Notes: generated by a model not told the origin, from the letters alone. A DNA stretch of 64,000 nt from Terriglobia bacterium (GCA_020073665.1 JAIQEU010000003.1:124001-188000); one strand, 5' to 3'; counted from the first letter of the stretch, positions 24,601 to 32,868 are shown. Numbers and translations are program-made.

Positions 24601-25149
24601 GACAGCATCCTGATCAACCGTACCAGCCAGGATCAGAGCGTGCGTCTGACGCCGGTGCCGCTGGTGCGCGCCGATCTCAGGTTCCACGGATTTCCGCTGA
24701 AGATCGAGAACCAGCCTCCGGGCAACGTTGAGTACATTTACGAGAAAGCCAGTGCCACGGGGCCGTACACGCGTCCTGCAGGTGCCTATACGCGCTACGG
24801 CGACGTGTTGCCGCTGCTGACCTCGCTTGATGACCGGCTGGCGGTGTTTGGCTCCGGGGACGAAGTGGCTCTCGATTTCGATCCTGCCAAGCTGCCGCCG
24901 CTGCCCGCGGGCTGGGCCCGCGACTACTTCTTCGTGGCCAACGGCTACGAGAAAGACATGGACTTCTACGCTTACGACGGCAACTACGTCGCCCCGCTGC
25001 CGTTCCACGCCATGGGCACGTATCCGTATCCCGATAAGTCGTTCCCGCTGGATGAAACCCATCTCGACGACCTGCTGAACTACGACACCCGATTCATGTC
25101 GGGGAACGAAAACCGCGCCTATTCCTTCCACTACCCTCCCGAAAGGTAA
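21688..25149 (+). CDS. secreted TPR plus ASPIC/UnbV protein with large C-terminal domain
   Basis: A 1153-residue protein. A signal peptide is followed by TPRs (residues about 30-215, for example NNLGAAYMNQQFFEKALKAF and WYNLGLLKKN), then a VCBS/FG-GAP propeller with DYDGDGQID, DYDNDGRED, DYDHDGDLD, DFDHDGWMD and DYDNDGWID loops. An ASPIC/UnbV domain follows (about 610-720: NDNKSAIGTKVEVF, GSSGYLGQNS, LWPTGVLQDEIEV). The last ~430 residues (from SSCPTLFVWDGKHYQLVGDM) form another domain I do not recognise. The gene follows the other ASPIC/UnbV gene after a hairpin. The segment 22440-23400 is poorer in G+C than the flanks. Function unknown; probably extracytoplasmic. Confidence 0.87.
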   Translation: MTRRTSIPCICLAAIALLAAAPENTPNPPEAGRRNNLGAAYMNQQFFEKALKAFQEAAALDPKLQIARLNQGIALLNMGHVGPAQEILEESVKHDPGDAHAWYNLGLLKKNSENPQSAVDAFRRVTEIDPNDADTWYFLGAAHAQIKQYPQAIDAFQRALKLNPLHASAQFGLARALQQSGDAAGAREHLARFQYITQNKLGAAISLAYGEQGRYSLAEEAAGAPEKVPAQIAVKFVDVTEKAGLKAKPDPDDHVLKFAASFGPGACFLDYDGDGQIDIFLPDNGAQGGMSLYRNLGTSRFEDVTKKAGLDPSAHGIGCTAGDYDNDGREDLAVGVENGVLLLHNEKSGTFKDVTQAAGIKASSEVLSLLFIDYDHDGDLDLYLTEGTLALLADSFDMEGVPLIGEAKSVAPTSEPRGTNQLWRNNGNGTFTDVTDQTGVSAPTSYTAAIGTDYNNDRAADIVATGWRGETTILENPREGKFIRREPIPTTAEGGAVTVLDFDHDGWMDLAFAPGPTLWRNKEGDGFKKVELPKTNWIDGGSVAAIDYDNDGWIDLVAVGYTVAHKGEVKLFHNLGPDGFKDVTADVGLDKIQLKDPRAIIAGDYDNDGATDLLITQNHGPAVLLRNEGGNQNHWLRLNLKGLNDNKSAIGTKVEVFAGGVRQKFEIAGSSGYLGQNSPYLTVGLGAAKQADVVRMLWPTGVLQDEIEVAGDREQKFTEIDRRGSSCPTLFVWDGKHYQLVGDMLGAGVVGHWVAPGERNIPRPTEYIKIDREAVREKDGKLSFRFMEPLEESVYLDQVKLLAVDHPAALDVYPNEYFASNPPYPQFKVVASKDARPPVAANDEHGHNVLPDLLAHRYLGDFKVLPFLGFAEMHSLELDLGKDYRGGPLWLLMHGEIEYFSANSMYAADQAGLKPVSPYVEALGVDGKWTRVIDDIGFPAGGARTMTADLTGKLPLGTERIRISTNLQIYWDSILINRTSQDQSVRLTPVPLVRADLRFHGFPLKIENQPPGNVEYIYEKASATGPYTRPAGAYTRYGDVLPLLTSLDDRLAVFGSGDEVALDFDPAKLPPLPAGWARDYFFVANGYEKDMDFYAYDGNYVAPLPFHAMGTYPYPDKSFPLDETHLDDLLNYDTRFMSGNENRAYSFHYPPER

Positions 25150-25274
25150 CCTGGCGGGTAATGTTTGATGTCCCGGGAAGGTGGTCGGGCGGGTCCTGTC
25201 CAAAGGGGTTGCACGTGCGCATAACCCCGAAGGGGCATGGGGTCGCGGCCGCTTGGTAATCACACGTCCGTAAG

Positions 25275-25303
25275 TTGTTTATTATCAGCATTTTACTTAT
25301 AAC
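25275..25303 (+). promoter_or_regulatory. sigma70-like promoter of the second EXORDIUM-like gene
   Basis: TTGTTT (25275-25280) and TATAAC (25298-25303) are separated by 17 bases in an AT-rich stretch. The inferred transcript start near 25310 gives a 33-base leader ending at the ribosome binding site, which supports the ATG at 25343 as start. Confidence 0.55.
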
Positions 25304-25342
25304 TAATACATGAAATCCAAACGGCTCGGACAGGGAGGGACG

Positions 25343-26290
25343 ATGCGAAAGGCAATCTTAACCCTGATTTTGGCGGTTGGCAGTCTGAACAACCTGAACG
25401 CACAGGACGTCCGAGGCGCAGAGGATGTGGCGCCGAGCGCAACGGGCTGGGGTATGGAGTCGGCCAACGTCGTCAGCGCCGCAAAGCCCGCGGCCACAAA
25501 GAATGGGATCATCTACCACGGTGGCCCAGTGATGCGCGGCAATTCGGTCAACGTCTACTTCATCTGGTACGGAGACTGGATGAGCGGTCCGCTGGATTCC
25601 GACAGCCAGAGCACAGTTGACCTGATCAGCGCCCTGTTCGCTCGGGTCGGCGGGATTGGCGGGTCCGGATACTTTCGTATCAACACTACCTACAGCGGTG
25701 TCAGCGGCAGCGTGACCGGGAACGTCGGGCTGGCAGCCTCCACCACCGATTACTACAGCAAAGGGAAACGGCTGACCGATGCTTCGGTGAAGAGCATCGT
25801 GAGCAAAGCGATCACCACCAAGGCCCTGCCCAAGGACAGCAATGCAATCTACTTCGTTCTGAGCACTTCGGATGTGGACGAGACTTCAGGTTTCTGCACC
25901 AAGTATTGCGGCTGGCATAACCATGCGACGATTTCCGGGTCTGATATCAAGTTTGCCTTCGTGGGCAACAGCGACCGGTGTCGGTCGGCGTGCGAAGCCC
26001 AGCAATTTAGCCCCAACGGCAACAGTGGGGCCGACGCGATGGCCTCGGTGATGGCGCACGAAGCCGCAGAAATCGTGACCGATCCGCAGTTGAATGCCTG
26101 GTACGACGCTAAAGGCAACGGGAACGCCGACAAGTGCGGGTGGAGCTACGGTCCGGTCAAGGGCGTGATGGGCAAGGGCGCCTACAACCAGACTTTTAGC
26201 GGCTACAACTGGCTGCTCCAGATGATCTGGGAAAACACCCGCGGCGGCGGTTGCGTCCAGACCGTGGGCGGACAGTTCTACGCGCACTAG
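25343..26290 (+). CDS. secreted EXORDIUM-like protein, second copy
   Basis: From ATG 25343, preceded by AGGGAGGGA, the protein has 315 residues; an in-frame ATG at 25310 coincides with the inferred transcription start and is less likely. A signal peptide (MRKAILTLILAVGSLNNLNAQ) precedes a full EXORDIUM/Phi-1 domain: IIYHGGPVM, YFIWYGDW, IYFVLSTSDVDET, FCTKYCGWHN, FAFVGNS, SGADAMASVMAHEAAE, TDPQLNAWYD, ADKCGWSYG and WLLQMIWEN. His239-Glu-x-x-Glu243 with TDP aligns with the first copy at 8.4 kb. It is closer to plant EXORDIUM than the first copy. The bacterial function is not established. Confidence 0.87.
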   Translation: MRKAILTLILAVGSLNNLNAQDVRGAEDVAPSATGWGMESANVVSAAKPAATKNGIIYHGGPVMRGNSVNVYFIWYGDWMSGPLDSDSQSTVDLISALFARVGGIGGSGYFRINTTYSGVSGSVTGNVGLAASTTDYYSKGKRLTDASVKSIVSKAITTKALPKDSNAIYFVLSTSDVDETSGFCTKYCGWHNHATISGSDIKFAFVGNSDRCRSACEAQQFSPNGNSGADAMASVMAHEAAEIVTDPQLNAWYDAKGNGNADKCGWSYGPVKGVMGKGAYNQTFSGYNWLLQMIWENTRGGGCVQTVGGQFYAH

Positions 26291-26407
26291 TGAGTTAATC
26301 ATCTGCGCAAATCCTGAACCGCAGAGAAGGGGGAGTTCGGTCTTCTTCCCTACGAAATCGTTTTAGTGTTGACATTCCCCATGGCCGCATAATCCAATAC
26401 CCGACGA

Positions 26408-27778
26408 ATGTCTTCCTCCACAACCGGTACTTCCTCCTCGGCCCCGCGCCTCCGACGCACCTTAACCCTTTGGGACCTGATTCTCTACGGCGTGATCGTG
26501 ATCCAGCCGGTGGCGCCCATGTCGGTATTCGGGGTGCTGAGCGATCGCGGCCGCGGGCACGTGGTCACCACCATTCTGATTGCCATGGTCGGCATGCTGT
26601 TTACCGCCATCAGCTACGGACGCATGGCGCGGGCCTATCCCAGCGCCGGCTCGGCGTTCACCTATGTCGGCCAGGAGATCAATCCCGCGCTGGGCTACGT
26701 GACCGGCTGGAGCATGGTGATGGACTACATGCTCAATCCCATGATCTGCATCATCTGGATCAGCCAGCAGGCGCATGTTTTCGCTCCGGGCGTGGCTTAC
26801 TGGGTATGGACGATCATTTTCGCCGCGGTGCTCACCCTGCTGAATGTCCAGGGAATCAAGACTTCGGCGCGGGTGAACTCTGCATTGGCGGCGGGGATGG
26901 GTGTGGTCATCGTGATCTTCTTCGTGGCGGCGGCGAGGTATATTTTCGGACATCCCCATGACGGCGCGGGCTTCTTCACCCGCCCGTTTTACGATCCGGA
27001 GATGTTCAACGCCAAAGCGGTGCTGGGCGGGACTTCCATCGCGGTGCTGACCTACATTGGTTTCGACGGCATCTCGACGCTTTCCGAGGAAGCCGAGAAC
27101 CCGCGGCGCAACATCCTGCTGGCCACGGTGCTGACCTGCCTGGTGATCGGCATTCTTTCAGCCATCGAAGTCTATGCCGCGCAACTGGTGTGGCCGGCGT
27201 CGCGGCCATTTCCAGATGTGGATACCGCGTTCGTGCATGTGGCAGGGCAGGCGTGGCTACCGCTATTCGCGATTGTTGGCTTTACCCTGCTGGTGGCCAA
27301 CTTTGGCTCCGGCATGGGCGCCCAGATTGGCGCCGCCCGCCTGCTTTACGGCATGGGACGCAGCAGCGCGCTGCCCAAGTCATTTTTCGGGGCCGTCGAT
27401 CCCCATCGCCATGTGCCGCGCAACAACGTGATTTTCGTCGCGGCCATAGCACTAGCCGGTGCCCTCTTGGTCAGCGCAGGCGTGTTCAGCTATGGCTTGG
27501 GTGCGGAGATGCTCAATTTCGGCGCCCTGATCGCCTTCATGGGCGTGAACGTCGCCGCCTTCCTGCGTTATTTCGTGAAGGGTGACAGGAAGTTCTCCAA
27601 CTTCTTTCCCCCGGTGGCGGGATTTCTCATCTGCCTGCTGTTGTGGCTGAATCTTAGCAGGCAGGCATGGATTGCGGGCTCCATCTGGATGGCAGTGGGT
27701 ATCGCATTCGGCGCCTGGAAGACGCGGGGATTCAAGGGAAACTTGATTGACTTCGAACTGCCGCCGGAAGAAGCGTAG
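26408..27778 (+). CDS. APC-superfamily amino acid permease
   Basis: A 456-residue inner-membrane protein with about 12 hydrophobic segments. The first helix carries LTLWDLILYGVIVIQPVAP, the unwound TM1 region of APC transporters. YPSAGSAFTYVGQEINPALGYVTGW is typical of TM3, and the loop EEAENPRRNILLATVL follows TM6, a signature of amino acid permeases of the YhdG/PuuP type. It probably imports an amino acid or amine by proton symport. A TTGACA at 26369 with TAATCC at 26390 (15-base spacing) could be a weak promoter. The gene is convergent with the GH2 gene across a repeat that fills the gap. Confidence 0.92.
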   Translation: MSSSTTGTSSSAPRLRRTLTLWDLILYGVIVIQPVAPMSVFGVLSDRGRGHVVTTILIAMVGMLFTAISYGRMARAYPSAGSAFTYVGQEINPALGYVTGWSMVMDYMLNPMICIIWISQQAHVFAPGVAYWVWTIIFAAVLTLLNVQGIKTSARVNSALAAGMGVVIVIFFVAAARYIFGHPHDGAGFFTRPFYDPEMFNAKAVLGGTSIAVLTYIGFDGISTLSEEAENPRRNILLATVLTCLVIGILSAIEVYAAQLVWPASRPFPDVDTAFVHVAGQAWLPLFAIVGFTLLVANFGSGMGAQIGAARLLYGMGRSSALPKSFFGAVDPHRHVPRNNVIFVAAIALAGALLVSAGVFSYGLGAEMLNFGALIAFMGVNVAAFLRYFVKGDRKFSNFFPPVAGFLICLLLWLNLSRQAWIAGSIWMAVGIAFGAWKTRGFKGNLIDFELPPEEA

Positions 27779-27779
27779 G

Positions 27780-27870
27780 CGATTTCAGAATTGTGGAATC
27801 GACGATTTTGGAATTTGCCGCATACGCCTTAACGATTTTTCGATTCGACAATCCGAAAATTCTGCAATCG
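27780..27870. repeat. quasi-palindrome filling a convergent gap
   Basis: The left arm (GATTTCAGAATTGTGGAATC at 27781-27800 and onward) and the right arm (GACAATCCGAAAATTCTGC at 27847-27865) are imperfect inverted copies made of short recurring words (GAATCGACGATT, CGATTCGACAAT). The element occupies nearly all of the 97 bases between the permease and GH2 stop codons and may terminate transcription from both sides. Confidence 0.6.
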
Positions 27871-27875
27871 CTCAA

Positions 27876-30551
27876 TCATTCCACGTTCCACCCGCTCACT
27901 TCCAATACCGGCTTGGCCGTGCCCAACTCTGCCGCACGGTAGGTGGCGCTGATCTCGCGCTTCTCGCCCGGCAGCAGCGAGACATAGTTGTCCTGCCACA
28001 ATACCGGCAGGATTTCCTTTCCCTTAGGGCCCTTGTTCACTTTCAGCCGCAAGAAAAACGCCAGACTCTTGCTGGGATTCTCGACGGTCACATGGGTGAT
28101 AGCGTCCTCGCCCTTGTGTTCGGTATTACTCGATACCTGCAGCTTTACCTTGGGCAGTTGCGACAGCGCAGTGTAGTCGGCGAACGATGCCGTCGGCGTG
28201 GTGTACCAGTTGGATTTTTCCCAATCAAGCGTTTCCGGTTTTGTTGACAGCCAGTAGAAGTTCGATCCCACCAGCTGGCCGCTGGCATCTTCCACCCTCA
28301 GCACCAAGAAGTAGGTCGGGCTCAGGTCCGCGATCTCCGGGAGCGTCAACACTTTGTTGGTGCTGTCGGCGGCGGCGTCCAGTGTCACTTGCTGCGAATA
28401 TTTCTCCGACATGTCCAGATTGAGGACTTTCGCCGTCAGCTTCAGCCCCTTGGCGTCTTGGTACTCGCTGCTGACCACCCAAACGCTGTGGTCGTCGTAG
28501 CCGTATACCGGGTGCAGCGCCTCCATTGCCTTCTTGGCGCCGAAGTAGCCTCCGCCGGGACGCAGGTAAAAGTCGTACAGATGCCAGATGATCGAGGGCC
28601 AGGCGTTGTTCAGCATCCACTGGATAACCCCGGTCGAGGTGTACTTGTTGCGGCTGTAGGCCTCGTACATGGCGCGAACGCCTTCGTAGGTCTGCAGCTG
28701 CGATTTGTAGGTGAAGTCTGCGGCGCTGGTGGCGGTCCCGTAGCGCGCATTCAGGGAGTCGGCGAACACATGAATGTCTTTGAAATTCTCACCACCAGCG
28801 TGGAAGTTCCACCAGTCGTCGATCGGCCACAGGTGATCTTTGCCAACCATGGTGAGCATGCTCTCGATGGGAGGCACCGCCGGACCCATGCTGGTTTCGG
28901 TATTGAAGCCGTAAGCACCGCCGCAGCCGCCGGGATTACAGTTGCGAGGATGCTGGCCAACTGCGTCCTGTAGCCAATATCCCGGGGCCACGTATTCGTA
29001 GGGACCGCTCATTTTCCCACCACTGTCTCCGCTCACCGGACTGGTCTTTGCGATGGCGGAGGACACGATCGGGTTCGGCCACAGCAGCCGCTTTTCCACG
29101 TCGAGATACATCTGCTCTACATCCGGCGGAGGAGGATTGTCGCTGCCGTTCAGCCACATCACCAGGCTGGGATGGCTGCGCAGCCGGTACATCTGGTCGA
29201 CGAGTGAGGCCTTGGCAATGTCGAAATCCTCCGGCTGCCACTTAGGCCATTTCTCCCAGTAATCACAGCAGCACCAGCCGGCCATCACCAGGATCCCCTT
29301 GCGGTCGGCGAGGTCGAAAAACTCTTTGGTTTCGAGCTTGCCTTCCAGGCGGATGGTATTCAGGCCCATGTCCTGCACGTAGCGGAATTCGTCTTCCAGC
29401 CGCTGTGAGTTTTCGCGCAGCATCATGTCGGGAGACCAACCCCCACCGCGAATCAGGATCTTTTTTCCGTTGACGGTGAAAACGCGGGCATTGCTGGCAA
29501 CCACTTCTGAGTTGATCTCACGAATGCCGAAGTGAGCCTCGGCACGATCCGAAGTTTTTCCCCTAACATCGAACTCCATGCTCAGGGGGTAAAGGTTCGG
29601 CGTGCCCATCTGCGCCGGCCACCACAGGCGCGGGCTCGACACGTTGAGCTGGGGGAAGGCGTCAGGAGTAAAGGTGACATCCTTCACTTGGCCCGCAGCA
29701 AGTTCCACATCCTGGGAAAACTCGATGCTCTTGATCTTGCCCTTAAGTGTGCCCTTTACTGGCTGGTTGGTCGCATTCTTCACCAGCGCACTAACCGTCA
29801 GGTGCGCTTTGTCATTTGTCGGCGAGTCCACCTTCGAGACCACGGTTGGATAGCGCACCGCCACCGGGCCGCTGGCAGCGATGTCGACGCCGCGCCACAG
29901 CCCCATGTTCTTGTCTGGCGGGGCAGGGTTCCAGTCCACAAAAGTGATGGCCAGGTCGTTCTCAGTCGGCGCGAATACCTGGACCGCCAGCACGTTCGGC
30001 TTCGCCAGTTGCGCGGCCTCGCTAATGTTGAACTCGTAGGTCCGCCACGCCCCGGCGACGTCGGTCTGCTTGGCAATCTGCTTCCCGTTCAGCCAAACAT
30101 TGGCCCGGTAGTTGATTCCGCCGAACTGCAGCCAGATAGTCTTTCCCTTGTAGTTGTCCGGAACCGTGAACTGCTTGCGATACCACCAGGACACGGCAAA
30201 CGGGCTGTCGGGCTGCATGGGGATGTTGGAGAAATTCGCCCCGATGGGATAGGTGACCCCCGGAATCGTACGCAGGTTCATACCGAAGCCGGGGTCGGGA
30301 TAGACCTTCTGCTTCACCATGGCCGCCACGACCGTTGTCGGCACAGTCACCGTGTACCAGCCCTTGGGAACGAACTCTAAGGTGGAAAGCACGTCGCCGC
30401 CTTCAGTCAGCCTGGCCGAGGATTGCAGCGCCCACCCTTCGCTCAAGGAGAGCTTCGCTTGCGGCTGCTCTGCGTGAGACGGCGACGGCTGCGCCAGCAG
30501 AAGGCAGGATGAGAACATCAGTGACAGGCATAGCAGGCTGCGCATCCTCAT
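27876..30551 (-). CDS. secreted GH2 exo-beta-D-glucosaminidase-like enzyme
   Basis: An 891-residue protein with a signal peptide (MRMRSLLCLSLMFSSCLLLAQPSPSHA). The architecture is GH2: a sugar-binding jelly roll (about 30-220), an Ig-like domain, a TIM barrel (about 340-650) and further Ig-like domains. The acid/base position reads WLNGSDNPPPPDVE, with Asp where most GH2 enzymes have Asn-Glu; the nucleophile Glu is in GFNTETSMG. The Asp variant is known from exo-beta-D-glucosaminidases (CsxA type), so chitosan oligomers are the likely substrate. Mannosidase-like GH2 enzymes are the alternative. The enzyme should act in the periplasm or outside. Confidence 0.88.
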   Translation of the reverse strand: MRMRSLLCLSLMFSSCLLLAQPSPSHAEQPQAKLSLSEGWALQSSARLTEGGDVLSTLEFVPKGWYTVTVPTTVVAAMVKQKVYPDPGFGMNLRTIPGVTYPIGANFSNIPMQPDSPFAVSWWYRKQFTVPDNYKGKTIWLQFGGINYRANVWLNGKQIAKQTDVAGAWRTYEFNISEAAQLAKPNVLAVQVFAPTENDLAITFVDWNPAPPDKNMGLWRGVDIAASGPVAVRYPTVVSKVDSPTNDKAHLTVSALVKNATNQPVKGTLKGKIKSIEFSQDVELAAGQVKDVTFTPDAFPQLNVSSPRLWWPAQMGTPNLYPLSMEFDVRGKTSDRAEAHFGIREINSEVVASNARVFTVNGKKILIRGGGWSPDMMLRENSQRLEDEFRYVQDMGLNTIRLEGKLETKEFFDLADRKGILVMAGWCCCDYWEKWPKWQPEDFDIAKASLVDQMYRLRSHPSLVMWLNGSDNPPPPDVEQMYLDVEKRLLWPNPIVSSAIAKTSPVSGDSGGKMSGPYEYVAPGYWLQDAVGQHPRNCNPGGCGGAYGFNTETSMGPAVPPIESMLTMVGKDHLWPIDDWWNFHAGGENFKDIHVFADSLNARYGTATSAADFTYKSQLQTYEGVRAMYEAYSRNKYTSTGVIQWMLNNAWPSIIWHLYDFYLRPGGGYFGAKKAMEALHPVYGYDDHSVWVVSSEYQDAKGLKLTAKVLNLDMSEKYSQQVTLDAAADSTNKVLTLPEIADLSPTYFLVLRVEDASGQLVGSNFYWLSTKPETLDWEKSNWYTTPTASFADYTALSQLPKVKLQVSSNTEHKGEDAITHVTVENPSKSLAFFLRLKVNKGPKGKEILPVLWQDNYVSLLPGEKREISATYRAAELGTAKPVLEVSGWNVE

Positions 30552-30882
30552 GACGGGGATCCCCTGGCGAGAAGTGGAATTAAATTTGATGGCGTCCCAT
30601 TATCCCGGAAGCGTCAGCCGCCGGACAGTGACAGGTGCATGGAATGAAAACGACATCTAAGGTAATAACACGTTTTATTGATTCGTTTCAATAGATCGAA
30701 TAGGTGACAGGCCGCAGGTGGGGCGGGCGGAAGGGGTATGAGGGGGCGCGCAGTGACCAGACCGTCCGACGTAGAGATTGAAATCAAGCTAAGTCTCGGC
30801 GAAGCCTTTCCCCAGCGACCTCCGACCTGCGACAGTAGTTTATAATGACAAATTCTGCCTCAACTTCTGGAGCGATAAGAAA
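30552..30882. other. 331-bp divergent intergenic region
   Basis: It lies between the divergent GH2 and foldase genes. A TATAAT hexamer at 30841-30846 precedes the foldase ATG by 37 bases, but no good -35 was found. A 30-codon frame from GTG 30753 reads VEIEIKLSLG, which resembles the ExExK start of CYTH domains, and then stops; it may be a remnant or chance. Otherwise nothing is recognised. Confidence 0.5.
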
Positions 30883-32868
30883 ATGATCCGATTTCTGCAA
30901 ACCCCGGGCCCGGTCAAGAAAGTCATTCTCAGCGGCATCTTGCTGGTCTTCTGCGGCGCCATGGTGATCACGCTGATCCCCGGCGGCCTCGGCAGCAACA
31001 TTGGTTTCGGTGGACCGGAAAAGGGTGTAGTGGCCACGGTCTCGGGTGAGCCCATCACCAGCCTGGAGGTACAGAAACAGGCCCGGAACATGCTGAAGCG
31101 CCAGTTTCCCCGGGGATCGGAACAAGCCGCCATGCTGTTGCCGTTCTTCGCTTCGCAGGCCGCCGAGACTCTGATCAGCGAAAAAGCCATTCTGGTCGAA
31201 GCCGCCAACCTGGGTCTGCGCGTTTCCGATGACGAATTGAAAGATGAGCTGCAACATGGCCGCTACGCGGCGACGTTCTTCCCCGGGGGCAAGTTCATTG
31301 GCCAGGACGCGTACGAAAACCTGTTGCAGCAGAACGACGTTACCGTCCCCGTGTTCGAGCAGAGCGTGAAGGATGAGATCCTGTACGGCAAGTTGCGCAA
31401 CCTGATCGCGGGCAGTGCCCTGGTCACCGACGCGGAAATCCGCCAGGAATTCCAGCAGCGCAATGCCAAAGTCAAGTTCGACTACGCGGTGCTCAGCAAG
31501 GACGATATCCAGAAGGGGCTGCATCCCAGCGATGCCGAGCTGAAAGCCTTCTACGAGAGCCACAAGGCCGCGTACAACAACTCTGTTCCTGAGAAGCGGA
31601 AGGTACGCTACGCGGTTGTAGATACGACCAAAATCCAGGCCCAGACGGCGGTCTCGCGGGACGAGCTGCAGGCCTACTACGATCAGCATCGCGATGAATA
31701 CCGCATGCCCGAGCAGGTGAACGTTCGCCAGATCCTGCTGAAGACGCCGCTTCCCGGGCCCGACGGCAAAGTCGATCCCAAGGGCATTGAAGCAACCCGC
31801 AAGAAGGCCGAGGACGTACTCAAACAGCTTAAAGCCGGGGCCAAGTTCGAGGACATGGCCAAGAAATATTCCGAGGACCCCAGCGCCAAGAATGGAGGCT
31901 CCGCAGGCTGGGTCAAAAGAGGAGGCTTCCCAAATCCTGATGTGGACAAGGCCGTTTTCTCGCTGGCCAAGGGTGCGACCAGCGACTTGATCAACGCCGG
32001 CTACGCCTTCGTCATCCTGCACATCGACGACAAGCAGGAAGCGCACTTGAAGACCGTTGACGAGGTAAAAGATCAGATCGAGCCCATCCTGAAGCAGCAG
32101 AAGGCTGCCCGCGTGGCCGACGCCCAGGCCAGCGCGCTGCTGGCCCAGGCCCGTACCGCCGGTATCGAGAAAGCCGCTGCCGACAAGGGCCTGCAGGTGG
32201 TCAACACTGATTTCGTGGGCCGCACCGACTCGCTGCCGGGCATCGGGAATTCGCCCTCGTTCACGGATGCCGTATTCAACGCCGCCGAGAAAGCTCCCCC
32301 GGACCAGGTGCAGTTGCCGACCGGCTATGCGGTATTCGAAGTGGCTGCCATCAAGCCTCCGGCTACGCCTACCTTCGAGGAGATTCGCAGCCGGGTGGAG
32401 ACCGAGTTTAAGAACGAGCGCACCGCCACCCTGCTCTCGCAGAAGACGCAGGAACTCTCCGACCGCGCCAAGGCCGGGCACGACCTGAAGAAAGCTGCCA
32501 AGGAGCTGGGCGCAGCCGTAAAGACCAGCGATTTGGTGCTGCCCGACGGACAGGTGCCCGAGGTCGGTTCCATGGCGGGAGGGGCTTCGGTAGCATTTAC
32601 CCTGAAGCCCGGCGAAATCAGTGGCCCGATTGAATCCGGCAACAACGGCATCGTGCTGTCCGTGCTGGAGAAGCAGCAACCAACGGACCAGGATTTCGCG
32701 GCCAAGAAGGACCAGATCCGCGATTCTCTGCTGCAGGCCAAGCAGGGCCAGTTGTTCGGCCTGTTCGTGACCAACCTGCGCGAGCAGATGGAGAAATCCG
32801 GGAAGATCAAGATCAACCAGGAAGAGCTGAAAGCGTTGACCAAGTCGCAGAGCGAGGAAGGCGAATAG
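30883..32868 (+). CDS. membrane-anchored PpiD/SurA-like peptidyl-prolyl isomerase
   Basis: A 661-residue protein with one N-terminal transmembrane helix (VKKVILSGILLVFCGAMVITLIP) and a periplasmic SurA_N-like region (about 50-250) beginning with VSGEPITSLEVQKQARNML. A parvulin-type rotamase domain (about 280-395) follows, with VNVRQILLKT, AKKYSEDPSAKNGGSAGWVKRGG and AFVILHIDDK. A second, degenerate rotamase-like segment near 500-620 (GGASVAFTLKPGEISGPIESGNN) matches PpiD layout. It assists folding of exported proteins. A long open frame on the opposite strand is a codon-usage shadow. The gene lies 160 bases upstream of malQ. Confidence 0.93.
   Translation: MIRFLQTPGPVKKVILSGILLVFCGAMVITLIPGGLGSNIGFGGPEKGVVATVSGEPITSLEVQKQARNMLKRQFPRGSEQAAMLLPFFASQAAETLISEKAILVEAANLGLRVSDDELKDELQHGRYAATFFPGGKFIGQDAYENLLQQNDVTVPVFEQSVKDEILYGKLRNLIAGSALVTDAEIRQEFQQRNAKVKFDYAVLSKDDIQKGLHPSDAELKAFYESHKAAYNNSVPEKRKVRYAVVDTTKIQAQTAVSRDELQAYYDQHRDEYRMPEQVNVRQILLKTPLPGPDGKVDPKGIEATRKKAEDVLKQLKAGAKFEDMAKKYSEDPSAKNGGSAGWVKRGGFPNPDVDKAVFSLAKGATSDLINAGYAFVILHIDDKQEAHLKTVDEVKDQIEPILKQQKAARVADAQASALLAQARTAGIEKAAADKGLQVVNTDFVGRTDSLPGIGNSPSFTDAVFNAAEKAPPDQVQLPTGYAVFEVAAIKPPATPTFEEIRSRVETEFKNERTATLLSQKTQELSDRAKAGHDLKKAAKELGAAVKTSDLVLPDGQVPEVGSMAGGASVAFTLKPGEISGPIESGNNGIVLSVLEKQQPTDQDFAAKKDQIRDSLLQAKQGQLFGLFVTNLREQMEKSGKIKINQEELKALTKSQSEEGE

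Noticed and set aside
24091-25263. 390-codon minus-strand frame opposite the end of the TPR-ASPIC/UnbV gene
   Set aside because: Shadow of a high-GC coding frame; no recognisable motif or start signal.
30784-32679. 631-codon open frame on the minus strand opposite the PpiD-like gene
   Set aside because: It is the complement of a GC-rich coding frame with PpiD motifs on the plus strand; the minus translation shows no family resemblance and no ribosome binding site.
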